Shown here one piece after another: positions 1 through 11,348 of a DNA stretch of 64,000 bases. Source of the DNA: Trichoderma breve (lineage: Eukaryota > Ascomycota > Sordariomycetes > Hypocreales > Hypocreaceae). The DNA lies in contig NC_079234.1 of NCBI RefSeq assembly GCF_028502605.1, positions 4,030,001 through 4,094,000 on the forward strand. Direction: 5' to 3'. The stretch's first letter is position 1. The number at the start of each line of letters is the position of its first letter. The translations under genes were made by a program, and so were the position numbers. A model generated the notes under the pieces. That model made no database searches. It saw only the letters and a list, made by a program, of their open reading frames with translations, and was not told the DNA's origin.

Positions 1-173
1 CATACCAGGCCGTCCCTGAGGAGAGTCTTGCCGTCACAATCATCTTGACGCCTCATTTCTTACGATGGCCCGAATAGATGGGACTAGCCAAGTTCCCTTA
101 TCCTTTTAAGTTTATCTTCAAGACCCTCAAGACCAATCCTATGGCAAAGCCCGCATACTTTAATAATAATTCT

Positions 174-280
174 CCAGTACCTGCTACTACGTCTAGATTT
201 CTTTAGTATCCGCTACTGAAGATATATTTCTCTACTATCTGCTACTAGAGCTACACTCCTCTAGTGTCTGCTACTCTACC
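174..280. repeat. Left array of about 29-bp degenerate repeats
   Basis: Three to four degenerate copies of a unit of about 29 bp, each containing a core like CTATCTGCTACTA, start near 174, 205, 234 and 263. The reverse complement of the array at 1100-1253 contains the same core (GTATCTGCTACTAC). The two arrays therefore form an inverted pair around a 113-codon ORF. This resembles subterminal repeats of a DNA transposon or large MITE, but I see no clear single terminal inverted repeat or target-site duplication. Confidence 0.6.
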
Positions 281-391
281 TACCCGATGTTCTAATCAAA
301 AGTATAAGTAGTACTAGACGTCTATCTCTCAGAGTACGTCAAGATCTGGGAGTGATTTTCTTTTCGATTTAGTGACTGACCTAGGTTAGAC

Positions 392-733
392 ATGGCTGAG
401 GCAGAAAAGCACCCAATCATTGCGGAGAAGATCTTAGATGTCTTCGATCTAGCATGTGAGCGAAGCCTGAAGGACGAAGATGAAGCGCCATCAGCTGCTA
501 TGAGGGCGGTTGCTCTCCTGGCCATGCCAGGATTCGAAGAATGTGGGCTTCCACAGAGTTGGTTCGACTTCGCCAAACAACACCCCAAGGTCGCGACGAC
601 TGTGAAAGATGGCGCAAAGGCTTTCGCAATTCCTGGAAACAAGACGATGGAAGACGAGTCCGAGAAGAGACTACTATCAAATTTCTACTTCCTGAACCGA
701 TCTACCAGAGCGGGTGTCGGCTCAATCCTCTAG
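392..733 (+). CDS. Small hypothetical protein inside the repeat-flanked segment (113 aa)
   Basis: A complete ATG-to-TAG frame of 113 codons with a good start context (GACATGGCTG). The predicted product is soluble and rather acidic in its first half, with alternating charged and hydrophobic residues. I see no transmembrane segment, signal peptide or known motif and do not recognise a family. It is the only ATG-initiated frame of this size between the two inverted repeat arrays, so it could be cargo of an element. Chance or a relic exon are also possible. The sequence just downstream (about 740-910) is strikingly GC-rich compared with the AT-rich flanks. Confidence 0.3.
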   Translation: MAEAEKHPIIAEKILDVFDLACERSLKDEDEAPSAAMRAVALLAMPGFEECGLPQSWFDFAKQHPKVATTVKDGAKAFAIPGNKTMEDESEKRLLSNFYFLNRSTRAGVGSIL

Positions 734-2271
734 AGGAGGAGGATCTGGGGCCGGGGCCACGGGCCGGGCACGGTGCGGCGCGGCGGGTCTAAGCCCGGCA
801 GAATCTGCGCCCGAAGGTGGTCGGCGAGTTCATTGTCTCCTGAGGCGACGGCGGCGAGGATCTTTAATCGTAGAGACATCTCTGCGGGGGCTGGCGCTGG
901 GGGGGTCTGGCGCGTTGTATCTTTGAAGAAAACAAAAGCAAGTTATGCAGATTCAGCCGTGATTTATAGATGGGCCAAACTGTATGCATGGTTCTTTTTC
1001 GAAGGGTTCCCCTGCTGTCATTGTGGAGGTGAGTGGCTATTCGGCACCCCAAATTTGCTATCTAGCATCAGGTTACAAATTAAAAGCTTATAGAAACTAT
1101 CAAATACTAGAAGAATACAGCTATGGTATCAAATAGTAGAGCGATATAGCCGTAGTAGCAGATACTAGAGAAATGTAGCTGTAGTAGCAGATACTGAAGA
1201 AAGTAGCGATGCTAGAAGAAAGTAGGTTCTCAGTAGTAACAGCGGCAGATACTTAGGGAATCGGGTATCTAACACCTAAGCGAGTACATGTAGTAGCAAA
1301 TAACTGACCACCAAGCTCTCTTCGCATCCTCTTCCGTTGGTTGAACTCTACGCAGTGTTAGACACGTCGTATGTCTAATCCGGTTGCTACCATTGTCTCT
1401 AGTGTCTCCTTTAATGGAAATCATGGAGAGATTGCCAGCTCCCGTGGCCGTGGCCATCCCATCGTGTCCAGTACATTGAAGTCTTACTGCTTCAGTCTCA
1501 TGTTCTACAACGTCCTGCGTGGGAGGGAGCTGGGTGAGACATTAACATTGTCGCCAATCCCCCTCCTCTCAGTCACAATCCTTGACCTGGCCTCCACCAC
1601 GAAAATCAGGGAATCTGAATCAAAACAGCCAAAGTGGATCTTGTATTTCTACGAGTCTTGCTTTTAGTGTACTCGTAGACACAATCCCTATCACGATGAA
1701 CTCGATGGACAGCTTGTCAACTACAAATCAGCAGTCTTGAACTTGGACAGTACCTACACACCTATACACATACATGTACCAATGTAATTGATCTCTAGTA
1801 TGCTGATGGTAGTTTTTAAGAGATCACAGAACGTGCAAACTCCTTCGACCTGACAATAGATGCGCACATTGTAAATTTCCAACAAGAGCATGCTCAGTAT
1901 AGGGTAGACGTCTACCAGGCACAGAAGATTTACTTCATGTTTTCTTTCACACCCTCGCCTGTTGCCTTTTCCCATGGCCACCTAGAAGAAACCAAGAAGA
2001 ACATGACGCGGCAAAAATGGTCCGAATTTTTCTTCCTCATCCGGAGGCGAGATACCCGACATCGGCTTACGAGACGTTGATTTGACATTTGATCAAACAA
2101 AACACCAGCAATGCCCCGCATGGCGTCATAACGGCCGGACTCTGCAATTACTAACATCTCCGGCCCCTCGGAACAGAAGAAAAACAAAAAGCTGAGTGAG
2201 GCCTCAATGTTTCAGTTTCACAAAGACATTTGTTTTCTTCCTTACCTTCTGCCATCGTGAAGTCTTGCAAC
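734..2271. other. Intergenic region with the right repeat array
   Basis: Holds the GC-rich stretch at about 740-910, then AT-rich DNA with the right repeat array (listed separately). A 98-codon frame at 1371-1667 has no recognisable content. The last few hundred bases should be the promoter of the glyoxalase-like gene. No other gene is supported. Confidence 0.5.
1100..1253. repeat. Right array of about 29-bp degenerate repeats (inverted relative to the left array)
   Basis: Four to five degenerate units with the core GTAGTAGCAGATACT. This is the reverse complement of the core in the array at 174-280. Together they bracket about 0.8 kb. Confidence 0.6.
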
Positions 2272-3093
2272 ATGTCTGAGCAGACAAGCACAAACACGCC
2301 GCAGCCGACGTTGGACCACATCGTGATCCTCGTCTCAGCTAGCGATTTGCTACAACTTCCCGACCGCCTCAAGGACTCATTTGTTGTCAGCCCAGGAGGA
2401 ACTCACGCTGGAGGCCAGACGTTCAACAAGCTGATTCTCTTTGAAGATGGCGTTTACATAGAACTCATTGCATTCGCGGAGGGCATCAGCCCTGAAGAGC
2501 GGGCAAAGCACAGATGGGGCCGTCAGCGGGAGAATACCATTGTGGACTGGGCATATACTTTGCCTCACGAGAGCGACTTTGGAGCCGTACAGCAACGAGT
2601 CAGAGACGCAAAGGCGGGATTGACATATAAGGATCCCGTTCCTGGAGGCCGGACGAGACCAGACGGGGTTGTCTTGAAGTGGGCGATTGGAGCCCCTCAG
2701 GATGAAAATGGTGATGAGCCGGAGCCTGGCATTTTGCCCTTTTGGTGTCTAGACAGAACACCACGAAGCAACAGGGTGCCGTACCAGGAGGACAAGGCAC
2801 AGACGCAGCATCCCTCTGGTGCTCGCGGAGTCTCTCGGGTGCGGCTCAACGTGCCCCAAGAGCAACTGTCTGCGCTACAGAGTGTCTATGATGCTATTCA
2901 CGACGTTGACAGTGCCGCGAGGGGCGAGGACGAGTGGACGTTTAGCACTCCGGATTCATCGGCAAAGGCACGGCATACTTTGGGGGTGGCATCAGAGAGC
3001 GGACCCAAGATTAAGCTGGCTTTTCAGGGGAGCGTGGGAAGCCCTTCGTTTTTGGAGATTTTGCCAGGCATTGTCGTCAAGTTTGAGGCTTGA
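2272..3093 (+). CDS. Glyoxalase-like domain protein (273 aa)
   Basis: Single-exon gene. The start is the ATG at 2272 because the frame further upstream opens only with a TTG. The N-terminus LDHIVILV (about residues 14-21), then a Gly-rich stretch SPGGTHAGGQTFN and a YIELIAF strand, fit the glyoxalase-like fold of the vicinal oxygen chelate superfamily (the Glyoxalase_3 type common in fungi). These have a His near the first strand and a Glu near the YIEL strand as likely metal ligands. The C-terminal third carries a second, weaker repeat of the fold (RLNVPQEQL to the end). The substrate is unknown; members are usually annotated only by fold. It lies head-to-tail with the BTB gene about 550 bp downstream, with no sign of shared regulation. 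Confidence 0.8.
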   Translation: MSEQTSTNTPQPTLDHIVILVSASDLLQLPDRLKDSFVVSPGGTHAGGQTFNKLILFEDGVYIELIAFAEGISPEERAKHRWGRQRENTIVDWAYTLPHESDFGAVQQRVRDAKAGLTYKDPVPGGRTRPDGVVLKWAIGAPQDENGDEPEPGILPFWCLDRTPRSNRVPYQEDKAQTQHPSGARGVSRVRLNVPQEQLSALQSVYDAIHDVDSAARGEDEWTFSTPDSSAKARHTLGVASESGPKIKLAFQGSVGSPSFLEILPGIVVKFEA

Positions 3094-3639
3094 TGGTTGA
3101 TGACTTAGGCTTGATGGACTTACATCTCTTGTGTCTGCTTGATGCATGTATATGGGAGACACAACATGTCATTGATTGAGATGATGGTCAATGGGCCATT
3201 CTCAACTTGTAAGGGAATTGAATATGTATCTATAAGCCATAAAGAAATCAAGTAACAGGTAATCATGCTATTCAGAGTGTTTGTTACTCCGTATAAGAAG
3301 ATCAGTCGATATAGATACTGTGCGGTAAATAGATATATCACACTGTACATACATGCAGCTGTTTGCGCATCTGGTGCTATTGTGAGGACTTGCCGGTACT
3401 TTGCTCGCCATACTAACCAACAGCGAGCTGCAGGTACCACTCAATTTAGAGCTGAGCGCGACGCGACAGAGCTTCCGCCTTCGTCAACATTTTGCTTTCC
3501 ATTGTGCAGCTTCACCGCAGTCACGCAGCCTTTTGTCGACCATGATTTATTACTGAAACTGCTCAATCCTACATAGAAGAGGCCATTGATGGATTCTTGA
3601 AACTCGAATCCCGCCTTTCCCAGCGCAATCGCATTCACG
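3094..3639. other. Intergenic spacer
   Basis: AT-rich DNA between the glyoxalase-like stop and the BTB gene start, presumably a 3' UTR followed by a promoter. No feature seen. Confidence 0.5.
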
Positions 3640-4642
3640 ATGCCTTCCGACGAAGTCGACAAAGCGCCCGAGGACGCAAGCACGCAAAACGACGTTGAAA
3701 TGGACGAGCCAGGGCACTCACAACAGCCCGCAGAGTCGGAAAAGCCCGACGAGAGCAGCGAACGTGCTCCTCTAGCAGACATGGAGGCTTCAGAAGAGCA
3801 GGATGCCGATGCGGGTCCGGTGCAGGAGCGCAAGACATTCGCCAGCAGCTTGATGAGCCCGGTTGTGACTCTGCTGGTTGGCAAAGAAGAACCCACGCTG
3901 CTCACGGCGCATCAGGAATTCCTCGTGGGAAGCCCGTACTTTGAAGTCATCTGCAACAAGTTTGCCGAAGATGGTAGCGTATGGACTTTTTCACCGCCAT
4001 GAGAGTCACGAAAGTAGACTGATAGCTTCATCAGCCTCGCCACATTGAGCTCCCCGACGAAGACATTGATGCCGTCGGCTGCTTCCTCGAGTTCCTCTAC
4101 ACAGGCGAATACTTCCCCCGCAAGCTGTTGGGCCAGAGAACCCTCGAACACGACCCCAGCATCCCGGCCGTCGATGATTCAGGTGTCCAGCTCCTCAAAC
4201 ATGCAAAGATCTATACCTTGGCTCAGAAATGGGGTGTTACTTCACTCCAGTCGCTGTCGGCATCCAAGATCCACTGCATCAACTCAACAGTCAAGGGCGA
4301 GATTGCATACGCGCGCTACGTTTATGCCAACACCGCCCTAGACGACACAACTATTCGGGCACCCGTGGCCAGCTTCTGGGCTGCCAGGTCACATACGTTG
4401 CGGTCTGAGGCCGAAGACGAGTTCAAGGCCTTGTGTCTGGAGTTTCCCCAGTTTGGTTTCGATATTCTCAGTATGTTTTTCTTCTCCACCATTCTCATTC
4501 TCATTCTCCCGGTTGGTGAAGCTAATCTTTTGCAGCTCGTGTTTTGGACGACAAGCTCAAGAGGGAGCGCAACGAAAAGATGCACCCTTCCTCCGGCAGC
4601 GTCCGCAAGCGCCCCCGACACGGCAGCGGCGGTGTTGCGTAA
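3640..4642 (+). CDS. BTB/POZ domain protein (293 aa)
   Basis: Three exons rebuilt by eye: 3640-3978, 4035-4470 and 4536-4642. Introns begin GTATGG and GTATGT and end CAG, and the joined frame ends at TAA 4640-4642. Residues 1-70 are an acidic, Glu/Asp/Ser-rich disordered segment. From about residue 73 the typical BTB/POZ pattern follows: VVTLLVGKEE, then LTAHQEFLVGSPYF, then after the first intron IELPDEDIDAVGCFLEFLYTGEY. The rest is helical, ending in a short basic tail (KRPRHGSGG) that could be a nuclear signal. Fungal BTB proteins of this size commonly act as dimerisation or adaptor modules, sometimes for CUL3 ligases; no partner is visible here. The splice sites are inferred, not proven. 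Confidence 0.75.
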
Positions 4643-7600
4643 ACGGCGAGATGCTCTGCTCCCTGTACAACATGGTTTGCTTTTTGGCTTGACTCGGAGT
4701 CCAACGTGCTCAATGTATTTAAGCCCTGGCTATATATGATGAGATGGATTTGGCGTCTGGTGCTGGATGCTATAGTATGGTGCAATAGGCGTTAAGTTGG
4801 GTAGAACTGAGCGCAGGTCGGCGCATCCATATAATGAGGGAGGGACGGCGTATGTGGCTGTTTCTCCATTTTGCGATTGTCATGATCAAAATGAGCTCTC
4901 CAAGTCGACATTTGCAATCCGGCGGTGACTCTGGCAGTCTGGGTCAAGGAGGGGCACTGACTCTTTGAAACCTTGTTAACATCCAGTGTCTTCCATTCCG
5001 CCTCCGCACTATCTAATCTATATGTGGCAGAAATTTGAAACAAAACTGCTAGCGCAATCATGTCATTGGAATGATTACTGAATTAGGCAACCAGACATCT
5101 CTACTCCGTATTAGTAGTTCCTTGGGAGTCACACCAATGCAACGTTCCAGAGACGACTCTTGGAGAATGTATGCCTCCTTGTGGCTGGCTGACTACTAGG
5201 TAGATGTAGTTGATTCAGTATAGCACTGATGGGCCGGGGATATCGTGCCCTTTATACGGAATAATATCTCCAACATCTGAAGGGGTTTGCTCGGAATCAC
5301 GATCCTGACCGTTACAAGCCGCCTTCCCAGAGACCGCAACAAAGAGGCCTCAAGAAACTAGTGTCGTACCACCAGAAGCTACTCAGGTGGTGAAGGAAAA
5401 ACACCGCCGGTCTGCCACTATAATTTTTATGTGATTGGCGGCGCTGTATTCTTTCCACCTTTTGCCACTTTATTTCCTAGTGTCGGAGATCGTTCCACTA
5501 ACAGAAGGGAGCACGAGTCGGAGATTTCTCTGCTAACGGCGATGAAACACTGTCTTGGGCTCCCTGACGTCTTCCTCCGTCTGCTAGTACCCCCCGTCCC
5601 TCCCTTGGGGATAACGTGCTTTCATCTCAGGGTAGTCAATATAAACAGAATCCATGGGACTAGAAGCTCATAGAGCAATCCCTTTATACTCGCGGATAGT
5701 TACTCGTATGCAATCATGGCTTATAGGGACAAGTAGCTCACAGCATCCTCTATCCATATCACAACCTCTCTAAACTCCAAACAGAGAATGAGATTCTGTC
5801 CGAGTTATCATGTCACAAATATCGTCGGGTCTATGTACTGATTGTAGAAAGTAAGCTGAATTGGAGAGAACGAAGGCCACTCGGAACTTAGTACTGGAGC
5901 AGTGCCCGTTGTTATAATCATGCCCATTGTTGTAAACGCATACAAGATCTCAAATTCCATGGCTTTTAATTGTCATCTGAAGACATTGCTTTATGTACCT
6001 TTTTAAATTACTGAGGCTTAACATTGGGCCCTTCAACTGAGACAAGTGAACCGCATCATTTCAAACTACTGGCCTCTCTAGCAATTGCAGAAAGATGGTG
6101 TTAGCGTCGCTTACACTGCCCTTACTAAGACACTGTATAAGAGCGATGATATTAAAGATACGCAGAACTCGGCGAATAATAGATCGACAATTTTGCGGCA
6201 AAGATCTTCTCATTTCTGTTTTCATTTCTGTGTCTGAGCCATGTTTGGGTGATACTGGATCCACAGTTGCCTCTTCCAGCCCCTTTGCTTTCTTCAACTG
6301 GCTACCGTGGATCTCGCCCTGGAACATGGCGACATATTTTCCGGCATGTGATCATGTTCGCCAATTACGTTTCTGGAATGACTGTCAGATGTTTCATCCT
6401 TAATCGTGACAATCTGAACCAAAAAGGGGATTTACTCAGACAGTATGGTAAAGTAGTCAGGTACGCGAGCACAGAAGTTATGATCTTATGTACTGTAAGC
6501 ACGAGAGAGTACAATCCGTTTCATTCTCACGGGTACGAGGATGCAAGTTCAAGTGAGTTTTCAGAAACGACTGGATATAGCAGTTCGTTTCTCTACACTG
6601 ACCATGCCACTTTAGATAGCCAGTCGTCAACAAAATATGAGTATCAAGACTTAATACAGACTTTACTGATTATTGCAACTCTACTCATCTGGGACTACAT
6701 TGCTCAAACCCTTTTTCTGCCCTGTCTGCCAAGATAAACCCGTTAATCTAGGCTTATTACTTTGGGAACCTACCCTATTATCGTTATAATAGGGAACGGA
6801 GGGTTACATTACCTGACTGTGTACTTTCAGCCCTATACCCATAATATTGAAACTTCCCTATTATCCGGTAACTCATTGATCCATCTAATTATAGATGAGA
6901 GAGAGTATCTGGACGGTTTGAAGCCATGCAAGTTACGAATGCGTAGTTCACGAATGATTATTTCCTAGATGTGCTCTGAGCAACAAAAGAGATGGCTGAA
7001 GCCAGATGGAACAGGTCAGACCAGTCCTCAGTATAATGCCACCAGGCCGCAATATCAGATGTACGCTGCAAGTACCACTATTAAACACACTTTTACGCTG
7101 TGCAAAATGCACTCTGTTTACTTCAAAAGACACAATAACAAAGAGGAATATCTTGCCGTATAGAGCCACATTTAGAGACATCTACCAAAAACGTTCGGAG
7201 TCAAATTAAACTCAAAATGATCGCTTTGTTGTTTCGGCCTTACCCCTGGACTAAAACGATCGGATCTTATCTGGATTCCTTTGCATCGTATGACTGGAAG
7301 ATCGTGAAAACGGACTTTTTCCAAGATTCCACAGGCCGTTGCAATCTTTTGTTTCATATGAACCCGTAGAAGTTGAGAGAATGCGGCTAGCAAGCAGAGT
7401 CTAGGATATAATTTTACTTACCAGCGTTGACGGGCGCGTCTGAGCGGCACAGCATTGCAGCCAGCAAGCGGCCCAGCATTCCTCAATGCCGCCGCACACG
7501 GCCCATCCCCTTGGTAAAGGTTTTTGGCTGATGAAACGCTCCTGCAATTCAAGCATTTTTTCATTCCATGCTGACACTGGCCAAAAGCGTATGTAAACAC

Positions 7601-7725
7601 GATGTCGTGATGGCTGTTCAACGGTTTTATAAATATCACTGTTTAATCCTGTGATGTTCGGATCTTGATCTCACCAATGTAATCAACTGCCTGAATAAGA
7701 ACCTACTCGACTGGTTTATTTCGAC
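4643..7725. other. Gene-poor AT-rich intergenic region (3.1 kb)
   Basis: No convincing gene. Short frames exist, for example an 88-codon minus frame at 6061-6327 and a 162-codon plus frame ending at 6737, but neither has a recognisable domain and the latter lacks an upstream ATG. A perfect 9-bp inverted repeat with a small loop lies at 6773-6794 (CCCTATTAT / ATAATAGGG). The last few hundred bases should be the promoter of the collagen-like gene. Confidence 0.5.
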
Positions 7726-10700
7726 ATGGCCGTTATCAGCAAGCTCCTGCCGGTGGCAGCCGCCTTGTTGGGCTCCGTGGATCACACGGCCGCTTTGGCT
7801 GTGCGTTCGACTGCGGACCGATGGGACGTATCCTATCGTGTCCAGATTGGCACTCGGCTTGCTCCAGTGTAAGATAACATGTCCAAGAATCTAACGGTGT
7901 GTGTTGTCCGTCTAACAGATTCGGTAGCTCGGGATTGGCTAGCAATGTTACTGCCACACATGTACACAAGCGAGAGGAGGATCATGGCCCTGACTGCGAT
8001 TGCGAACTTCACGTTGTGTATGTGACCCCAGATAGTGATCAGGGGCGCTACCAAGACGGCGAAGGATCTTCAGATGCGTCTGGCAAATGGGAGAACGGTG
8101 AGAACCAGAATGGCGAACACCGCGAGGATGGGAAACACTGGGAGAATGGCGACAACCGGAAGAGTGGTGAATACCGTCAGGACGGTGAATACGAACAGGA
8201 CAGTGAGGGTGAACAATACCAACAGGATGGTGAATACCAACAGGACGGCGAATACCAAGAGGATGGTCAACTCCGTGAGGGTAACCGCTATCAGCAGGGT
8301 GGTGATTACCAAGATGATGGTCAATCCCGTAGGGGTAACCGATACCAACAGGGTGGTGATTACCAGCAGGATGGTGATTACCAACAGGATGGTCAACTCC
8401 GTGAGGGAAACCGATACCAACAGGGTGGTGATTACCAGCAGGATGGTGATTACCAACAGGATGGTCAACTCCGGGAAGGTGATCGATACCAACAGGGTGG
8501 TGAATACCAACAGAATGGTGATTACCAAGAAGACGGCGAATACCAACAGGATAGTCAACTCCGCGACGGTGGTCGATACCAACAGGGTGGTGAACATCAA
8601 GAATATGGTCAAGTCCCTGAGGGTGGTCGATACCAGCAGGATGGCGAATCCCGTGAAAGTGGTGAATACCAAGAAGATGGTGAATACCAAGAGGATGGTG
8701 AATACCAAGAGGATGGTGAATACCAAGAGGATGGACAATTCCGTGGTGGATACCGAGGGGACGGTGAATACCGAGAAGACAGTGCATCCCTTGCGAGCAG
8801 TCAAAACCGCGAGAGTGGTCAACACCGGGCGCATGGTCAACACGGTCAGAGTGGTCAAGACTGGGCGAATGGTAACCTCAGTGAGGATGGAGAACTCAGT
8901 GAGGACGGACGACTCATTGAGAATGGACAACTCCTCAATGAGAATGGACAACTCCTCAATGAGAATGGAGAACTGAGTGAGGATGAACTTCTCAGGCTTC
9001 TTAATGATGGAGAACTCGGTGAGGGTGAACTTATCGGGCTTCTCAATGATGGAGAACTCAGTGAGGATGCACTTCTCAGGGTTCTCAATAGGGCTGGACT
9101 TCTCGATGAGAATGGACAACTCATTGTAAATTCAGAGGGCGCGGACCTGCTTGAGAAATGGCCATGGGGGCAGAACCCCCCTAACCAAAATGCTCAAGGC
9201 CCTCAAGGCCCTCAAGGCCCCGAAGGTCCTCAAGGCCCCCGAGGCAGCCAAGGTGTCAAAGGTGATACTGGCTCTCAGGGTCCTAAGGGAGACCAAGGAG
9301 CTCAGGGTGCCCAAGGTGTTAAGGGAGATCAGGGTAATCAAGGTGTCCAAGGTAACACTGGCGCTCAGGGTCCTCAGGGTCTTCAAGGTTTTCAAGGTCC
9401 TATCGGTCCTATCGGTCCTCAGGGTTTTCAAGGAAACCCGGGCCCCCAAGGTCCTGCCGGTGCTGATGGTGCTGATGGTGCTGCCGGTCCTGCTGGTCCT
9501 GCCGGTCCTCAGGGTGATATAGGTCCTATCGGTCCTCAAGGTCCTGCCGGTGCTGATGGTGCTGATGGTGCTGATGGTGCTGATGGTGCTGATGGTGCTG
9601 CCGGTCCTGCTGGTCCTATCGGTCCTCAGGGTGATATAGGTCCTATCGGTCCTGCCGGTCCTGCCGGTGCTGATGGTGCTGATGGTGCTGCCGGTCCTGC
9701 CGGTCCTGCCGGTCCTCAGGGTGATATAGGTCCTATCGGTCCTCAAGGTCCTGCCGGTGCTGATGGTGCTGATGGTGCTGCTGGTCCTGCTGGTCCTGCC
9801 GGTCCTCAGGGTGATATAGGTCCTATCGGTCCTCAAGGTCCTGCCGGTGCTGATGGTGCTGATGGTGCTGATGGTGCTGCTGGTCCTGCTGGTCCTGCCG
9901 GTCCTCAGGGTGATATAGGTCCTATCGGTCCTCAAGGTCCTGCCGGTGCTGATGGTGCTGATGGTGCTGCTGGTCCTATCGGTCCTCAAGGTCCTGCCGG
10001 TGCTGATGGTGCTGCTGGTGCTGCTGGTCCTATCGGTCCTGCTGGTCCTGCTGGTCCTGAGGGTCCTGCTGGTCCTGCTGGTGCTGATGGTGCTGCCGGT
10101 GCTGCTGGTCCTGCCGGTCCTGCCGGTCCTGAGGGTCCTGTTGGCCCTGCCGGTGCTGATGGTGCTGCCGGTCCTGCTGGTCCTGCTGGTCCTGCTGGTC
10201 CTGAGGGTCCTGCTGGTCCTGCCGGTGCTGATGGTGCTGATGGTGCTGTCGGTCCTGCTGGTCCTGCTGGTGCTGATGGTGCTGCCGGTGCTGCCGGTGC
10301 TGCCGGTCCTGCTGGTCCTGCTGGTCCTGAGGGTCCTGTTGGCCCTGCCGGTGCTGATGGTGCTGCCGGTCCTGCCGGTCCTGCTGGTCCTGCTGGTCCT
10401 GAGGGTCCTGCTGGCCCTGCCGGTGCTGCTGGTGCTGCTGGTCCTGCTGGTCCTGCCGGTCCTGCCGGTCCTACCGGCGCTACCGGCGCTACCGGCGCTA
10501 CAGGTCCCCAAGGTGATCCAGGAACAGCTTATGCGGAGTATGACTACACTGGTTGTTATCAGGCCAGCGGACTCGCCAACCAAACCTATGGCCTTGATAT
10601 TGACCCAGGAAACTTCTTTGCTGCTACGATCGAAGACACATCTGTCGACGACTGCGCCACCTACTGCGCTACCATCGTCAGACCTGGCCTTCCAACCCGG

Positions 10701-10883
10701 TTCTTCACACTCTCAACAGATGATGCTGGCAACTCCATTTGCGCATGTGGTGATACCCTTGCCAGCGTAGATACAACCAACGGATGCAGTCAGCCGTGTA
10801 CATTCCTACAAAATGGCATCGTAGCCTATTGTGGTGGTCCGTTCGCCGACCCGCCGGTGGTGTCTGTCTTTGGCGCCATCTAA
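7726..10883 (+). CDS. Secreted collagen-like protein with N-terminal repeats and C-terminal WSC-like domain (1035 aa)
   Basis: Two exons: 7726-7868 and 7919-10883, with a 50-bp intron (GTAAGA...ACAG) that restores the frame. Residues 1-25 are a signal peptide (hydrophobic [10 protein letters not shown], cleavage probable after TAALA). A Lys-Arg pair at residues 65-66 (HVHKR|EED) is a likely kexin site. About residues 85-375 are Tyr/Gln/Asp/Gly repeats (DGEYQQDG type, tandem 72-bp DNA unit). About 375-470 are Leu/Asn/Glu repeats (NENGQLL, LLNDGEL). Residues 475-918 are exactly 148 uninterrupted Gly-X-Y triplets; a 10-triplet block ([19 protein letters not shown]...) recurs. Residues 919-1035 have the Cys spacing of a WSC domain (TGCY, CATYC, CACG, CGG). 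The repeats predict a secreted rod-like trimer with a glycan-binding end. WSC domains bind fungal wall or other glycans in known proteins; the role here is unknown. No transmembrane anchor is seen after the WSC-like domain. Confidence 0.9.
8041..8780 (+). repeat. Tandem coding repeats (Tyr-Gln-Gln-Asp-Gly type, 72-bp unit in part)
   Basis: Within the collagen-like gene. A 24-codon unit beginning [18 protein letters not shown] is repeated with almost no change at 8341 and 8413, exactly 72 bp apart. Shorter DGEYQED units are tandem at about 8660-8735. The near-identity suggests recent expansion by slippage or unequal recombination. Confidence 0.85.
9198..10529 (+). repeat. Collagen Gly-X-Y tandem repeat, 148 triplets
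   Basis: 1332 bp encoding 148 consecutive Gly-X-Y triplets with no interruption. The first part ([16 protein letters not shown]...) is varied. The middle and end are dominated by [12 protein letters not shown] and GPQ. A 90-bp block (10 triplets) occurs about five times between 9450 and 9970, with variants gaining extra GAD triplets. Confidence 0.9.
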
Positions 10884-11348
10884 GTTCACGCCTGGGTAAC
10901 CAATCGATATTCATTTTGCCTCAGTAGGAGTTTAACATTAGAATGAATATTGTTCAGCCTTAATTCCAAGTGTATATTAATAACTTCGAGCTGGTACAGC
11001 TTCAAATCTTGACTCTCTTATCTTCGTTACAAATATAATCTCCAAATTAATCTCTTGCCTCGTGTCGTTATTGCCTGAATCCTGCTAACAATTGATCACT
11101 CTGTATATTTAGTGATTCACTTTCAAAACAACTGGTAACTATCACCATTGTGGTAAACATTTGCGCCTATACATACCACCTACCTATGATCTCAACGGCT
11201 TCTTCCTACATCTGTTAGCCCCTCAGCCCAATTCAATATGCAGGAGCAGTTTCCTCCACAGTTTACAAACGGACACTTGAAGGAATATTGATACAATTTC
11301 CGGTGTGAGCAAATATCCTCTTATTACCTCACTGACTCTGAAATTACA
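10884..11348. other. Convergent intergenic region
   Basis: AT-rich DNA between the 3' ends of the collagen-like gene and the MFS gene on the minus strand. It presumably contains both polyadenylation regions. Nothing else seen. Confidence 0.5.

Noticed and set aside
6249..6737. 162-codon plus frame in the AT-rich intergenic region
   Set aside because: Opens with a non-ATG codon, has no recognisable domain and no plausible splice partner.
7948..10583. Long minus-strand and second-frame open frames (279 to 483 codons) across the collagen-like gene
   Set aside because: They are by-products of the tandem repeats, which rarely create stop codons in any frame. The products are monotonous ([11 protein letters not shown], HHPVGI-like) and lack starts or domains. 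The plus frame with signal peptide, collagen and WSC-like region is the real one.
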